NCBI RefSeq assembly: GCF_937900395.1
Contig: NZ_CALCDX010000080.1
Location: 1-22,086, forward strand
Length of the DNA stretch: 22,086 nucleotides
From: an uncultured Caulobacter sp.
Lineage (GTDB): Bacteria; Pseudomonadota; Alphaproteobacteria; Caulobacterales; Caulobacteraceae
Direction of reading: 5' to 3'
The translations under genes were made by a program, and so were the position numbers. How positions within the stretch are numbered: the first letter of the stretch is position 1; every line of letters begins with the position of its first letter. Of the stretch, positions 6,642 to 14,715 are shown piece after piece. The notes under the pieces are model-generated. The model was not told the origin of the DNA. It was given only the letters and a program-made list of their open reading frames with translations, and ran no database searches.

Positions 6642-7321
6642 TGCTTGGTGGAAGTCCCTGGTTGAACCTGACCGGCCTGGACGCGGAAGCGCTTGCCGTC
6701 ACGGTTGAAGGCCGCCATTTCCGGCGTCACGTCGAAGCCGATCAGCACTTCGAAATTGCCGCCGCTGACCTTGGCGTCGGCGCGCGGGATGGTGATCTGC
6801 TCGATGGTCTCGGTCGTGTAGACGCGATCCTGGCCGGCCGGGAAGGTCACGGGCAGGTCGAAATATTCCTTGGCGATCACGGCCTGGTTTCGCTCGGTCA
6901 CGGCGACCCAATAGCGGTAGACGTGCTTGTCGCCTTGCGCTTGCGGGCCCCTGCCCAGCTGGAACAGGGCCTCGACGCGGATCCTGATCGGCTCGTCGCT
7001 CTTGTAGGCGCAGCCGGAAGCGAGGTTCTGGATTTCGCCAGTGAAACCGGCCTGCGCGGCCGACTCCTTGCCGTCCTTGAACTCGACGTAGCGGCTGGCG
7101 TCGTACAGCACCTTCACGAACGGACACGGGCCGGCGTTACGCAGCTGCTGCAGCGGCGCCTTGGGCTGGTTCCATTCCTCGTCGCGCTTCTTCTTCTTGG
7201 CGGCCTGATCGTCGTCGCCGCCCTGGTCGCCGCGCGACTGGGCGTAAGCGGTCGTCGCCGTGGTCGCGGCGATCGAAACGGCCATCAGGGCGCTGAGGGC
7301 GAGCGTGAAGGTGCGGCGCAT
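6638..7321 (-). CDS. Conserved periplasmic protein of unknown function, upstream of argS
   Basis: The 227-residue product starts MRRTFTLALSALMAVSIAAT and has a clear Sec signal peptide with a likely cleavage after AYA (residues 25-27). The mature part opens with a charged stretch (GGDDDQAAKKKKRDEEW) and then a beta-rich domain with NAGPCPFVKVLYDASRYVEF, NLASGCAYKSDEPIRIRVEA, YRYWVAVTERNQAVIAKEYF and VLIGFDVTPEMAAFNRDGKR. Two cysteines, in GPCPF and SGCAY, could form a disulfide. I believe it is a family restricted to Caulobacterales and relatives, but assign no function. An in-frame start 11 codons upstream (7354) was rejected because it breaks the signal peptide. Its stop overlaps the argS start, so it is the first gene of a two-gene unit, divergent from ispH. 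Confidence 0.85.
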   Translation of the reverse strand: MRRTFTLALSALMAVSIAATTATTAYAQSRGDQGGDDDQAAKKKKRDEEWNQPKAPLQQLRNAGPCPFVKVLYDASRYVEFKDGKESAAQAGFTGEIQNLASGCAYKSDEPIRIRVEALFQLGRGPQAQGDKHVYRYWVAVTERNQAVIAKEYFDLPVTFPAGQDRVYTTETIEQITIPRADAKVSGGNFEVLIGFDVTPEMAAFNRDGKRFRVQAGQVQPGTSTKQ

Positions 7322-7465
7322 GAAACGTCCGGTGCAAAGACAAAAAAGAGCCAAGCGGAGCCACGGGCCCCATCGGCGTCATGCAGCCTGATAAAGGCAT
7401 ATGCGTGACGTCGCAACGACGCAGACTCCTGGCGCCCGGCGGCCAGAACCACTAGTTTTCGCGCC
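7322..7465. promoter_or_regulatory. Divergent intergenic region between the periplasmic protein gene and ispH
   Basis: These 144 bases must hold promoters for both directions. No Shine-Dalgarno precedes the ispH ATG. ACTAGTTT just upstream of the ATG resembles the Caulobacter -10 (GCTANAWC), which would make ispH mRNA nearly leaderless. This is a weak inference; no clear -35 accompanies it. Confidence 0.3.
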
Positions 7466-8425
7466 ATGAACGCCCAGACCCCGATCCGTCGCCCGATCTC
7501 GCTGCTGCTGGCCAGCCCGCGCGGGTTCTGCGCCGGCGTCGATCGCGCCATCCAGATCGTCGAGCGCGCCGTCGAGAAGTTCGGCGCGCCGGTCTATGTC
7601 CGCCACGAGATCGTCCACAATCGCCACGTCGTCGATCGGCTGAAGGCCATGGGCGCGGTGTTCATCGAGGAGCTCTCCGAAGCGCCCGACGACCGCCCGG
7701 TCGTGTTCTCGGCCCACGGCGTGCCCAAGTCGGTGCCGGCCGAGGCCAAGTCGCGCGAGATGATCTATCTCGACGCCACCTGCCCGCTGGTCTCGAAGGT
7801 CCACGTCGAGGCCCAGAAGCACTACGACGCAGGCCGCGAGATCGTGCTGATCGGCCATGCCGGCCATCCCGAGGTGATCGGCACCATGGGCCAGCTGCCC
7901 GAGGGCGCGGTCACCCTGATCGAGGACATCGACGACGCCGCCGCCTGGATCCCGAAGGACGCGAGTAACGTCGCTTTCCTGACCCAGACCACCCTGTCGG
8001 TCGACGACACCGCCGAGATGGTCGCCCTGCTGCGCGAGCGCTTCCCCGGCATCGCCGCGCCGCACAAGGAAGACATCTGCTACGCCACGACCAATCGCCA
8101 GGACGCGGTCCGCCGCCTGGCCGAACAGGCCGAGCTGGTGCTGGTCGTCGGCTCGAAGAACTCCTCGAACTCAGTGCGCCTGAAGGAGGTCGGTCTGAAG
8201 GCCGGGGCCCGCGAGGCTCACCTGATCGACGACGCCTCCGGCATCGACTGGAGCTGGTTCGACGGCGTCTCGCGCATCGGCCTGACCGCCGGCGCCTCGG
8301 CCCCGGAGGACCTCGTGCAGGGCGTCATTGACGCCATCGCGGCGCGGTTCGATACGACCGTCGAGGAACTGGTCGAAGCCCGCGAAACGATCACCTTCAA
8401 GTTGCCGCGGCTTCTGACGGCCTAG
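7466..8425 (+). CDS. ispH: 4-hydroxy-3-methylbut-2-enyl diphosphate reductase
   Basis: IspH (LytB) is the last enzyme of the MEP isoprenoid pathway and reduces HMBPP to IPP and DMAPP using a [4Fe-4S] cluster. The 319-residue protein has the three cluster cysteines: C22 in ASPRGFCAGV, C106 in YLDATCPLVSKVH and C205 in KEDICYATTNRQ. Also typical are VRHEIVHNRHVVDRL, VVFSAHGVPKSV (substrate-binding His), IGHAGHPEVIGTMGQ and LVVGSKNSSNSVRLKEV, followed by GLTAGASAPEDLVQ. It is first of a plus-strand run with thrB 42 bases downstream. The start has no visible Shine-Dalgarno, possibly leaderless. Confidence 0.97.
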   Translation: MNAQTPIRRPISLLLASPRGFCAGVDRAIQIVERAVEKFGAPVYVRHEIVHNRHVVDRLKAMGAVFIEELSEAPDDRPVVFSAHGVPKSVPAEAKSREMIYLDATCPLVSKVHVEAQKHYDAGREIVLIGHAGHPEVIGTMGQLPEGAVTLIEDIDDAAAWIPKDASNVAFLTQTTLSVDDTAEMVALLRERFPGIAAPHKEDICYATTNRQDAVRRLAEQAELVLVVGSKNSSNSVRLKEVGLKAGAREAHLIDDASGIDWSWFDGVSRIGLTAGASAPEDLVQGVIDAIAARFDTTVEELVEARETITFKLPRLLTA

Positions 8426-8467
8426 GGGAGCCTTGACCGGACGCGCCGCGTCGCGCATCCCCGCGTC

Positions 8468-9421
8468 ATGGCCGTCTATACCGACATCACCGACGACGAA
8501 CTCGCCGCCTTCCTCGAGGGCTATGACCTGGGCGCGCCGCTGGCGTTCAAGGGCATCGCCGAGGGCGTGGAGAACTCCAACTTCCTGCTGGAGACGGAGA
8601 AGGGTCGCTACATCCTGACCGTCTACGAGCGGCGGGTGAAGGCCGAGGACCTGCCCTATTTCCTGAACCTGCTGACCTGGCTGGCCGACAAGGGCTATCC
8701 CAGCGCCCGGCCGATCGCCGACCGGCAGGGCCGCACGCTGTCGAGCCTGCGCGATAAGCCCGCCGCCATCGTCGAGTTCATGTCGGGCCTGTCGGCGCGC
8801 AAGCCGACCGTCGCCCACTGCCGCGAAGCGGGCGAAGGCCTGGCCTGGCTGCACCTGGCCGGCGAAGGCTATCCCGGTCGCCGCGCCAACGACCTCGGCC
8901 AGAGCGCCTGGGCGCCGCTGTTCGCCAAGCACCGCAAGGCCGCCGAGGACCTCAAGCCCGGCCTCGCGGCGACGATCGACCAGGACCTGGCGCAGCTGTC
9001 CTTGATGTGGCCGCGCAACCTGCCCAGCGGCACGGTCCACGCCGACTATTTCCCGGACAACGTCTTCTTCCAGCCGAACGGCAAGTTCGCCGCGACGATC
9101 GACTTCTATTTCGCCTGCGACGACGCCTACGCCTACGACCTGGCCGTCACCCTGAACGCGTGGTGCTTCGAGGCCGACGGCAGCTTCAACATCACCGCCG
9201 CCAAGGCGCTGCTGAACGGCTATGAGCGCCGCCGCCCGCTGAGCCCGGCGGAGAAGGAAGCCCTGCCGATCCTGGCGCGCGGGGCGGCCATGCGCTTCTT
9301 CCTGACGCGCCTGGCCGACTGGGGCGCGACGCCGGCCGGCGCGCTGGTGAAGCCGAAGGACCCGCTGGAATACGAGCGCAAGCTGGCCGTCCACCGCGAG
9401 GGCCTCGTGCTGTTCGCATGA
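8468..9421 (+). CDS. thrB: Homoserine kinase (ThrB, APH-fold type)
   Basis: ThrB phosphorylates homoserine with ATP in threonine biosynthesis. This 317-residue protein is the choline-kinase/aminoglycoside-phosphotransferase-fold version found in alphaproteobacteria and pseudomonads, not the GHMP kinase of E. coli. Evidence is the N-terminal MAVYTDITDDELAAFLEGYD, the glycine-rich region GIAEGVENSNFLLET, the catalytic loop HADYFPDNVFF at 191-201 with the expected catalytic D193, and the metal-binding aspartate D212 in IDFYFACDD where kinases have DFG/DFE. The gene overlaps rnhA by 4 bases (ATGA), an arrangement common in related genomes as far as I recall, so it is translationally coupled to rnhA. 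Confidence 0.95.
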   Translation: MAVYTDITDDELAAFLEGYDLGAPLAFKGIAEGVENSNFLLETEKGRYILTVYERRVKAEDLPYFLNLLTWLADKGYPSARPIADRQGRTLSSLRDKPAAIVEFMSGLSARKPTVAHCREAGEGLAWLHLAGEGYPGRRANDLGQSAWAPLFAKHRKAAEDLKPGLAATIDQDLAQLSLMWPRNLPSGTVHADYFPDNVFFQPNGKFAATIDFYFACDDAYAYDLAVTLNAWCFEADGSFNITAAKALLNGYERRRPLSPAEKEALPILARGAAMRFFLTRLADWGATPAGALVKPKDPLEYERKLAVHREGLVLFA

Positions 9422-9867
9422 CGCCGAAGGTCACGATCTATACCGACGGCGCCTGCAAGGGGAATCCGGGCCCGGGCGGCTGGGGCGCCATCCTGTTCTA
9501 TGGCGACAAAAAGAAGGAAATCTGCGGCGGCGAGCCGGGGACGACCAACAACCGCATGGAGCTGATGGCCGCCATCCAGGCGCTGGAGCTCCTGAACCGC
9601 CCCTGCACGGTCGAGCTGCACACCGACAGCCAGTACGTCATGAAAGGTATCCAGGAATGGATTCGGGGCTGGAAGGCGCGCGGCTGGAAGACGGCCGACA
9701 AGAGCCCGGTCAAGAACGATGACCTCTGGAAGCGCCTGGACGCCGCGCGCTCACGCCACGACGTCGACTGGCGCTGGGTCAAGGGTCACGCCGGCCATCC
9801 GCTGAACGAGCGCGCGGACGAGCTGGCGAACCAAGGCCTGCGCGAGGCCAATCCTCGCTTCGGCTAG
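9418..9867 (+). CDS. rnhA: Ribonuclease HI
   Basis: RNase HI cleaves the RNA strand of RNA-DNA hybrids and so removes R-loops and primers. The 149-residue protein is the standard bacterial length. The four metal-binding acidic residues are D10 (IYTDGACKGNPGPGGWG), E48 (TNNRMELMAAI), D70 (LHTDSQYV) and D134 (NERADELAN), and the catalytic histidine is H124 in WVKGHAGHP. The basic handle region WIRGWKARGWKTADKSPVKN is present, so this is the E. coli-like type. It starts inside the end of thrB and is probably translated by coupling. Confidence 0.97.
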   Translation: MTPKVTIYTDGACKGNPGPGGWGAILFYGDKKKEICGGEPGTTNNRMELMAAIQALELLNRPCTVELHTDSQYVMKGIQEWIRGWKARGWKTADKSPVKNDDLWKRLDAARSRHDVDWRWVKGHAGHPLNERADELANQGLREANPRFG

Positions 9868-9938
9868 ACGCCGCGACCAACTGTGGACGATCGCGAAATC
9901 CGCTCGCCAGGGCGCGCCCCGTCTGCGAGTCAGCCTGC

Positions 9939-10418
9939 ATGAAATTCGTCGGCTATTACCGCGTCCCACCCGCGCCGGGGGTGTTCTTCAGTCCCGCCCA
10001 GGAGGAGCGACTGCTGCTGCTGGGCTGCGAGCAGGTGTTCAGCGATCGCTGCCTGGCCTCGGGCGTGGTGCGGCCGGGGCTGGAGCGGGCCCTGGAGGCG
10101 CTCGAACCCGGCGGCGTCCTAGCCGCGCCTAGCCTGCACGCGCTGGGCGGCGATCTCGTGGCGGTGCTGGACGCGATCCTGAAGCTGCGTGCTCGCGATC
10201 TGCACCTGGTTGTCCAGCAGCCCGAGATCGACACCCGCGCGGATCCGGGCTTCTTCGACGCCTGCCAGGCGTTGACCGCCTTCAACGGCGAGCGCGGCAT
10301 GATCCGCCGGGCCGAAACCGCCCTGGTCGCCAAGGGCGCCAAGGCGGGCGGTCTGAAGGGACTGAAGGCGCCGCCCCCGGTCGAGGCCACCGACGACGAT
10401 CAAGACGAGGAAGACTAG
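9939..10418 (+). CDS. Resolvase/invertase-fold protein lacking serine-recombinase catalytic residues
   Basis: The 159-residue product aligns without gaps at its start to the catalytic domain of gamma-delta-type serine recombinases: MKFVGYYRVPPAPG corresponds to the Y-x-R-V-S-T-x-x-Q strand, LLLLGCEQVFSDRCLASGVV and RPGLERALEAL to the next motifs, and VLAAPSLHALGGDL to the K-L-D-R-L-G-R segment. In gamma-delta numbering the nucleophile S10 is proline, D67 is histidine, R68 is alanine and R71 is glycine; R8 and R45 are kept. There is no C-terminal DNA-binding domain; the protein ends in a Lys/Gly linker and an acidic tail ATDDDQDEED. It cannot be an active recombinase by the known mechanism. 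It follows rnhA by 71 bases on the same strand. A structural, oligomerising or regulatory role is possible. Confidence 0.75.
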   Translation: MKFVGYYRVPPAPGVFFSPAQEERLLLLGCEQVFSDRCLASGVVRPGLERALEALEPGGVLAAPSLHALGGDLVAVLDAILKLRARDLHLVVQQPEIDTRADPGFFDACQALTAFNGERGMIRRAETALVAKGAKAGGLKGLKAPPPVEATDDDQDEED

Positions 10419-10436
10419 ACCAACGCCCTTCCTCTC

Positions 10437-10547
10437 GTGTCATCCCGGCCGAAGCGAAGCGTAGAGCCGGGACCCAGGGGGTGACGAAATGCTGTGCGCG
10501 CCGCCCCTGGGTCCCGGATAGCCTCTACGAGGCTTCCGGGATGACAC
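10437..10547. repeat. Nested palindromic intergenic repeat, copy A
   Basis: An outer 12-bp stem GTGTCATCCCGG/CCGGGATGACAC encloses further inverted repeats. CCGGGACCCAGGGG pairs with CCCCTGGGTCCCGG in the middle, and each flank can fold on its own (for example CCGGA-T-AGCCTC, TAC, GAGGCT-TCCGG). The whole can be drawn as a cloverleaf. A second copy lies at 18473-18573. It fills the gap between two convergent genes (the resolvase-like gene and the ABC permease) and may terminate both; that role is inference. Confidence 0.9.
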
Positions 10548-10563
10548 TGGGGTTTCCAGCTCC

Positions 10564-11321
10564 CTAGACCTTCAGGCGGTAGCCGGTGCGGAAGATCCAC
10601 CAGACGGCGCTGAGACACACCGCTAGGAACACCGCGGTCATGCCCAGGCTGATCCCGACGCCGACGTCCGACTGGCCATAGAAGGCCCAGCGGAAGCCGC
10701 TGATCAGATAGACCACCGGGTTGAACAGGGTGATCTTCTGCCAGATCTCCGGCAGCATCTTGATCGAATAGAAGCTGCCGCCCAGGAAGGTCAGCGGCGT
10801 GACGATCAAGAGCGGCACGATCTGCAGCTTCTGGAAGTCGTCGGCCCACACCCCGATGATGAAGCCAAAAAGGCTGAAGGTCACCGAGGTCAGGACCAGG
10901 AACAGCAGCATCACGAACGGATGGGCGATCTCGAACGGCACGAAGATCCGCGCCGTGGCGAGGATCAGCAAACCGAGGCAGATCGACTTGGTCGCCGCCG
11001 CCCCGACGTAGCCGGCCACCGCTTCGTACCAGGCGACGGGGGCCGAGAGCAGCTCGTAGATCGTGCCGGCCCACTTGGGCATGTAGATGCCGAACGAGGC
11101 GTTGGAGATGCTCTCGCTGAGCAGCGACAGCATGATCAGGCCCGGCACGATGAAGGCGCCGTAGCTGATCCCGTCGATGGCCTGCATGCGCGAGCCGATC
11201 GCCGAGCCGAACACCACGAAATAGAGACTGGTCGACAGCACCGGCGAGATGACGCTCTGGGCCAGGGTGCGGAACCACCGCGCCATCTCGAATTTGTAGA
11301 TGGCCTTGATCGCGAAGAGGT

Positions 11322-11325
<4 letters not shown>
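10564..11325 (-). CDS. ABC-2 type transporter permease
   Basis: The 253-residue integral membrane protein pairs with the ATPase encoded just upstream to form an exporter. It has the ABC2_membrane layout: an N-terminal amphipathic stretch (MNLFAIKAIYKFEMARWFRT), then about six hydrophobic segments, including LSTSLYFVVFGSAIG, FIVPGLIMLSLL, FVMLLFLVLTSVTFSLFGF, IVPLLIVTPLTFLGGSFY and SLGMTAVFLAVCLSAVWWIF. The motif PLTFLGGSFYSIKMLPEIWQ followed by FNPVVYLISGFRWAF is characteristic of the family and of YadH-type permeases. The ATG at 11325 overlaps the ATPase stop as ATGA. Substrate cannot be deduced; drug, lipid or polysaccharide export are all possible. Confidence 0.92.
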
Positions 11326-12248
<923 letters not shown>

Positions 12249-12276
12249 GCCGTCTCCCTCAAAGCGTGAAGCGGAT

Positions 12277-12292
12277 GCGACCGACCGGTCGC
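12277..12292. promoter_or_regulatory. TetR-like operator palindrome upstream of the ABC exporter
   Basis: GCGACC-GACC-GGTCGC is a 6-4-6 inverted repeat with the self-complementary core GACCGGTC. It lies 29-44 bases upstream of the ATPase start codon, in the 112-base gap that should carry the operon's promoter. The pattern ACCGACCGGTCG is typical of TetR-family operators. No TetR gene lies in the window, so the regulator would act from elsewhere. Function is inferred. Confidence 0.4.
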
Positions 12293-12360
12293 TCGCGGCA
12301 CACATGGTGCGGCGATGCGCCAATAACAGGGGCGAGCGCCGTCTTTTGTCAGCAATCCGT

Positions 12361-12822
12361 TCAGTGGACGACCGGACGGACCTTCAGCACCGCGCCGTCG
12401 ACGCCGGTGACCACCACCGTCTGGTCGAGCTGAGGCGCCGGTTCATCGGCTTCGGCGGCCCAGTCCTTGCCATCGACGAACACCCGGCCACGGCCTTGCT
12501 CAAACGTCGCCATCACCTGACCGTGCTGGCCGACGAGGCGTTGCAGCGGGTCATTGAGGTCGGGACTGGTGGGCTCCAGCACCGGACGCAGGAAGCGCCT
12601 GGCCAGATAGGTCGAGGCGATGGTCAGGGCGGCGAAGAGACCAGCCTCGATCACCAGACCGGGCCGCAGCGCTTCGGCCAGCAGGCCGACGACGAAGGCG
12701 CTGGCGGCGGGCCACAGCAGCCAGCCGGTGCCCGTCGCCACCTCGATCGCCAGGAACAGCGCCGCCACGGCCAGCCAGGGCCAGAACGGATGCGACGCAT
12801 AGAGGCTTTGGACAGCGCCCAT
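12361..12822 (-). CDS. NfeD-family membrane protein
   Basis: The 153-residue protein is the short form of NfeD (no N-terminal ClpP-like protease). Hydrophobic helices cover about residues 12-30, 34-50 and 56-74, followed by a soluble C-terminal OB-fold domain from about 97 (LVGQHGQVMATFEQGRGRVF, then VDGKDWAAEADEP and TVVVTGVDGAVLKVRPV). Short NfeD proteins are partners of SPFH proteins in membrane microdomains, and this gene starts 4 bases after the stop of the QmcA-type gene. It is close to E. coli YbbK/QmcA-YbbL-region organisation in spirit (QmcA with YbbJ). Role in membrane quality control is from family knowledge. Confidence 0.9.
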   Translation of the reverse strand: MGAVQSLYASHPFWPWLAVAALFLAIEVATGTGWLLWPAASAFVVGLLAEALRPGLVIEAGLFAALTIASTYLARRFLRPVLEPTSPDLNDPLQRLVGQHGQVMATFEQGRGRVFVDGKDWAAEADEPAPQLDQTVVVTGVDGAVLKVRPVVH

Positions 12823-12826
12823 GACC

Positions 12827-13813
12827 TTAGGCTCCGCGCTTGCCGCCGGTCGGCGTGCTGGTGGTCGTCGAGCTCGCGCGCGGCGTCGCGGTCGGACGCG
12901 GCGCGTCGGCGCCCAGGCTCTTGATCAGTTCGCCGACGCCCGCGACGGTCCCGGTCAGGCCGGCGAAGTCGGCCGGCACGATCACGGTCTTCTGCTGCGG
13001 GCTCCTGGCCAGCTCGCCGAAGGCTTCGACGTACTTCTGGGCGATGAAGTAGTTGATCGCGTTGACGTCGCCCTTCGAGATCGCCTCCGACACGAAGGCC
13101 GTCGCCTTGGCCTCGGCCTCGGCCTCTCGCTCGCGCGCCTCGGCGTCGCGGAAGGCGGCCTCGCGACGGCCCTCGGCCTGCAGGATGGCCGACTGCTTCT
13201 GGCCCTCGGCGCGGGCGATCTGGGATTGCTTCTCGCCTTCCGCCTCGGTGATCACCGCGCGCTTCTCGCGCTCGGCCTTCATCTGGCGGGCCATGGCGTT
13301 GGTGATGTCCGGCGGCGGGGTCAGGTCCTTGATCTCGATCCGCGCGACCTTGACGCCCCACGGGCCGGTGGCGTGGTCGATGGTCGACAGCAGGCGGGTG
13401 TTGATCGCGTCGCGCTGCGAAAGAACCTCGTCCAGCTCCATCGAGCCGACGACGGTCCGGAGGTTGGTCTGGGCCAGCTGGGTGATCGCGTAGATCAGGT
13501 TGTCGACGCGATAGGCCGCCGCGGCGGCGTCCATGACCTGGATGAAGACGATGGCGTCGACCTTCACCGACACGTTGTCCTTGGTGATGACCTCCTGCTG
13601 CGGGACGTCCAGCACCTGCTCCATCATGTTGACCTTGCGCCCGATCGTCTCGACGAACGGGGTCAGGATGCTGATGCCGGGTTTCAGGGTCCGGGTGTAG
13701 CGGCCGAACCGCTCCACGGTGAATTCGCGCCCCTGCGGCACGATCTTGATGACGCTGGCGACCAGCACGAAGGCCAGGACCAGCAGGATCAGAACAACTA
13801 TCGAGACGCCCAA
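12827..13813 (-). CDS. SPFH/stomatin-family membrane protein (QmcA-like paraslipin)
   Basis: SPFH proteins form large ring-like oligomers in the inner membrane and modulate membrane proteases. An N-terminal membrane segment (GVSIVVLILLVLAFVLVASV) leads into the SPFH domain: IVPQGREFTVERFGRYTRTL, PGISILTPFVETIGRKVNMM, NVSVKVDAIVFIQVMDA, then RTVVGSMELDEVLSQRDAIN and GVKVARIEIKDLTPP. A long Ala/Glu/Arg coiled coil follows (EAEGEKQSQIARAEGQKQSA and on), then a Thr/Ser/Pro-rich tail ending GGKRGA. I start at TTG 13813 because GGAGGAGG lies 5 bases upstream; a GTG at 13828 would put that strong Shine-Dalgarno inside the gene. Length is then 328. It is followed at once by nfeD. Confidence 0.92.
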   Translation of the reverse strand: MGVSIVVLILLVLAFVLVASVIKIVPQGREFTVERFGRYTRTLKPGISILTPFVETIGRKVNMMEQVLDVPQQEVITKDNVSVKVDAIVFIQVMDAAAAAYRVDNLIYAITQLAQTNLRTVVGSMELDEVLSQRDAINTRLLSTIDHATGPWGVKVARIEIKDLTPPPDITNAMARQMKAEREKRAVITEAEGEKQSQIARAEGQKQSAILQAEGRREAAFRDAEAREREAEAEAKATAFVSEAISKGDVNAINYFIAQKYVEAFGELARSPQQKTVIVPADFAGLTGTVAGVGELIKSLGADAPRPTATPRASSTTTSTPTGGKRGA

Positions 13814-13844
13814 GACGCCCTCCTCCACAACCTTGTGGTTGAGG

Positions 13845-14270
13845 TTAGCGCGCTGCTTCGCCGTCCGCCACGGAATCCGGCGCCGGCGGATCGCGACGGA
13901 CCTGGATCGTCGATTGCGAGAGTTTCAAGGCCAGGGCCTGGCCGCGCCGGGCCGCCTGGGCCTCGGCCTTGTGGCTGGCCTCATCGCAGGCGGGATACTG
14001 CCCGCGCCGCGCGACGAAGCCGGCGTTGAAGCGCTCGCGCAGCTGGGTCTCAAGGGTGGGTCCCGGGCGCTCGACCTGGACGAGGCGCATCATCCGCGCC
14101 CGCCAGAACTGGTCGCCCTCGCCTTCGCAGGCCTGACGCAAGGCGTGGCTCTCGCCCAGCGCATAGGCCAGTTCCAGCAGGCGCTGGCGCTGGTCGGCCG
14201 GGCGATCCTGCGCCACCGCGGCGCCGGCGAGCGCGGCCACGAGAAGTCCTGAGAAGAGCTGGCGGAACAT
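13845..14270 (-). CDS. Periplasmic protein, TIGR02301-like family, unknown function
   Basis: The 141-residue product has a Sec signal peptide (MFRQLFSGLLVAALAGAAVA, cleavage expected before QDRPAD). The mature part contains LLELAYALGESHALRQACEG, then DQFWRARMMRLVQVE and RERFNAGFVARRGQYPACDE, which matches the pattern of the alphaproteobacterial TIGR02301 family (an L-G-x-x-H-x-L-x-x-x-C block followed by W-R-x-x-M and F-N-x-G). The two cysteines probably form a disulfide. I chose ATG 14270; an in-frame TTG at 14288 is possible but would blunt the signal peptide. It lies 31 bases upstream of the SPFH gene and probably heads the three-gene unit. Function unknown. Confidence 0.8.
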   Translation of the reverse strand: MFRQLFSGLLVAALAGAAVAQDRPADQRQRLLELAYALGESHALRQACEGEGDQFWRARMMRLVQVERPGPTLETQLRERFNAGFVARRGQYPACDEASHKAEAQAARRGQALALKLSQSTIQVRRDPPAPDSVADGEAAR

Positions 14271-14437
14271 GCCGTTGGTTATCGCCAATCAAAGGCCGCC
14301 TTGTCACCCGACCACGGACAAATCTTCGCCGCCTTGGGGATAAAGAGTCCACCGGTGTCAAAAAAGCGTTGGCGATAAAGGACTTGCGATAATCGTTAAT
14401 CGGGGGTTCCCTGTGGATACTGCAAGGAGGTCTACCC
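14271..14437 (+). promoter_or_regulatory. AT-richer divergent promoter region before the 69-residue gene
   Basis: This 167-base gap between divergent genes is visibly richer in A and T than its surroundings. TTGGCG (14369-14374) followed 13 bases later by GATAATC (14388-14394) is a fair match to the Caulobacter housekeeping promoter (TTGACG, 10-14 bases, GCTANAWC) for the plus-strand gene. A strong Shine-Dalgarno AAGGAGG precedes the ATG at 14438. No minus-strand promoter is clear. Confidence 0.4.
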
Positions 14438-14647
14438 ATGACTGAGGTGCATTACGGCGTTGTCCGCGTTGGAGACCACTGGTCGATCATCGGCGACTAC
14501 CTGCGTTTCGGCGCTTACGAGACGCGCGATGCGGCGAGAGCCGCAGCGCTCCGACTGGCCGAACACCCTGCGGGCCTGGGCCTTCCGGTCGTCATGCACG
14601 AGCAGGAAGACGACTGGGTCCTGCCTCACCCCAGGACGCTCAGCTAA
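14438..14647 (+). CDS. Small conserved-type protein of 69 residues, unknown function
   Basis: A short gene with a strong Shine-Dalgarno (AAGGAGG, 7 bases before the ATG). The protein MTEVHYGVVRVGDHWSIIGD continues YLRFGAYETRDAARAAALRL, then AEHPAGLGLPVVMHEQEDDW. The layout, a short beta strand with W, an alternating-Ala helix, then a strand with VVMHEQ, resembles the DUF2188-type small proteins, but I am not sure of the family. It has no signal or membrane segment. It lies 68 bases upstream of the Crp/Fnr-type gene on the same strand, and may be co-transcribed with it. Good codon use and ribosome site make it a real gene. Confidence 0.75.
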   Translation: MTEVHYGVVRVGDHWSIIGDYLRFGAYETRDAARAAALRLAEHPAGLGLPVVMHEQEDDWVLPHPRTLS

Positions 14648-14676
14648 AGGGTCTTTGGAGGACATCGGAAACTAAG

Positions 14677-14707
14677 CCGTGAGCTGTGCGCTTAAGCACG
14701 GTCACGG
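14677..14707 (+). promoter_or_regulatory. Hairpin overlapping the Crp/Fnr gene ribosome binding site
   Basis: CCGTGA (14677-14682) pairs with TCACGG (14702-14707), and inside GTGC (14686-14689) pairs with GCAC (14696-14699) around GCTTAA. The 3' arm ends in the first two bases of the Shine-Dalgarno GGAGG (14706-14710), so folding could limit ribosome access. The structure is seen; the regulatory role is inferred. It could instead be a protein-binding inverted repeat. Confidence 0.4.
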
Positions 14708-14715
14708 AGGTTTCC

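Noticed and set aside
9939..10418. Active resolvase or phage/transposon marker
   Set aside because: The catalytic serine and its partners are gone, and there are no repeats, tRNA or other mobile genes nearby.
10437..10547. Possible tRNA gene, because of the cloverleaf shape
   Set aside because: It lacks T-loop (GTTCGANTC) and D-loop consensus bases and has outer stems of the wrong size.
12249..12323. Longer start for the ABC ATPase
   Set aside because: The extra 25 residues are not like the family and cover the TetR-like palindrome; GTG 12248 has a strong Shine-Dalgarno.
12821..14029. 402-codon plus-strand frame opposite the SPFH gene
   Set aside because: Antisense shadow; the minus strand has full SPFH motifs and proper start signals.
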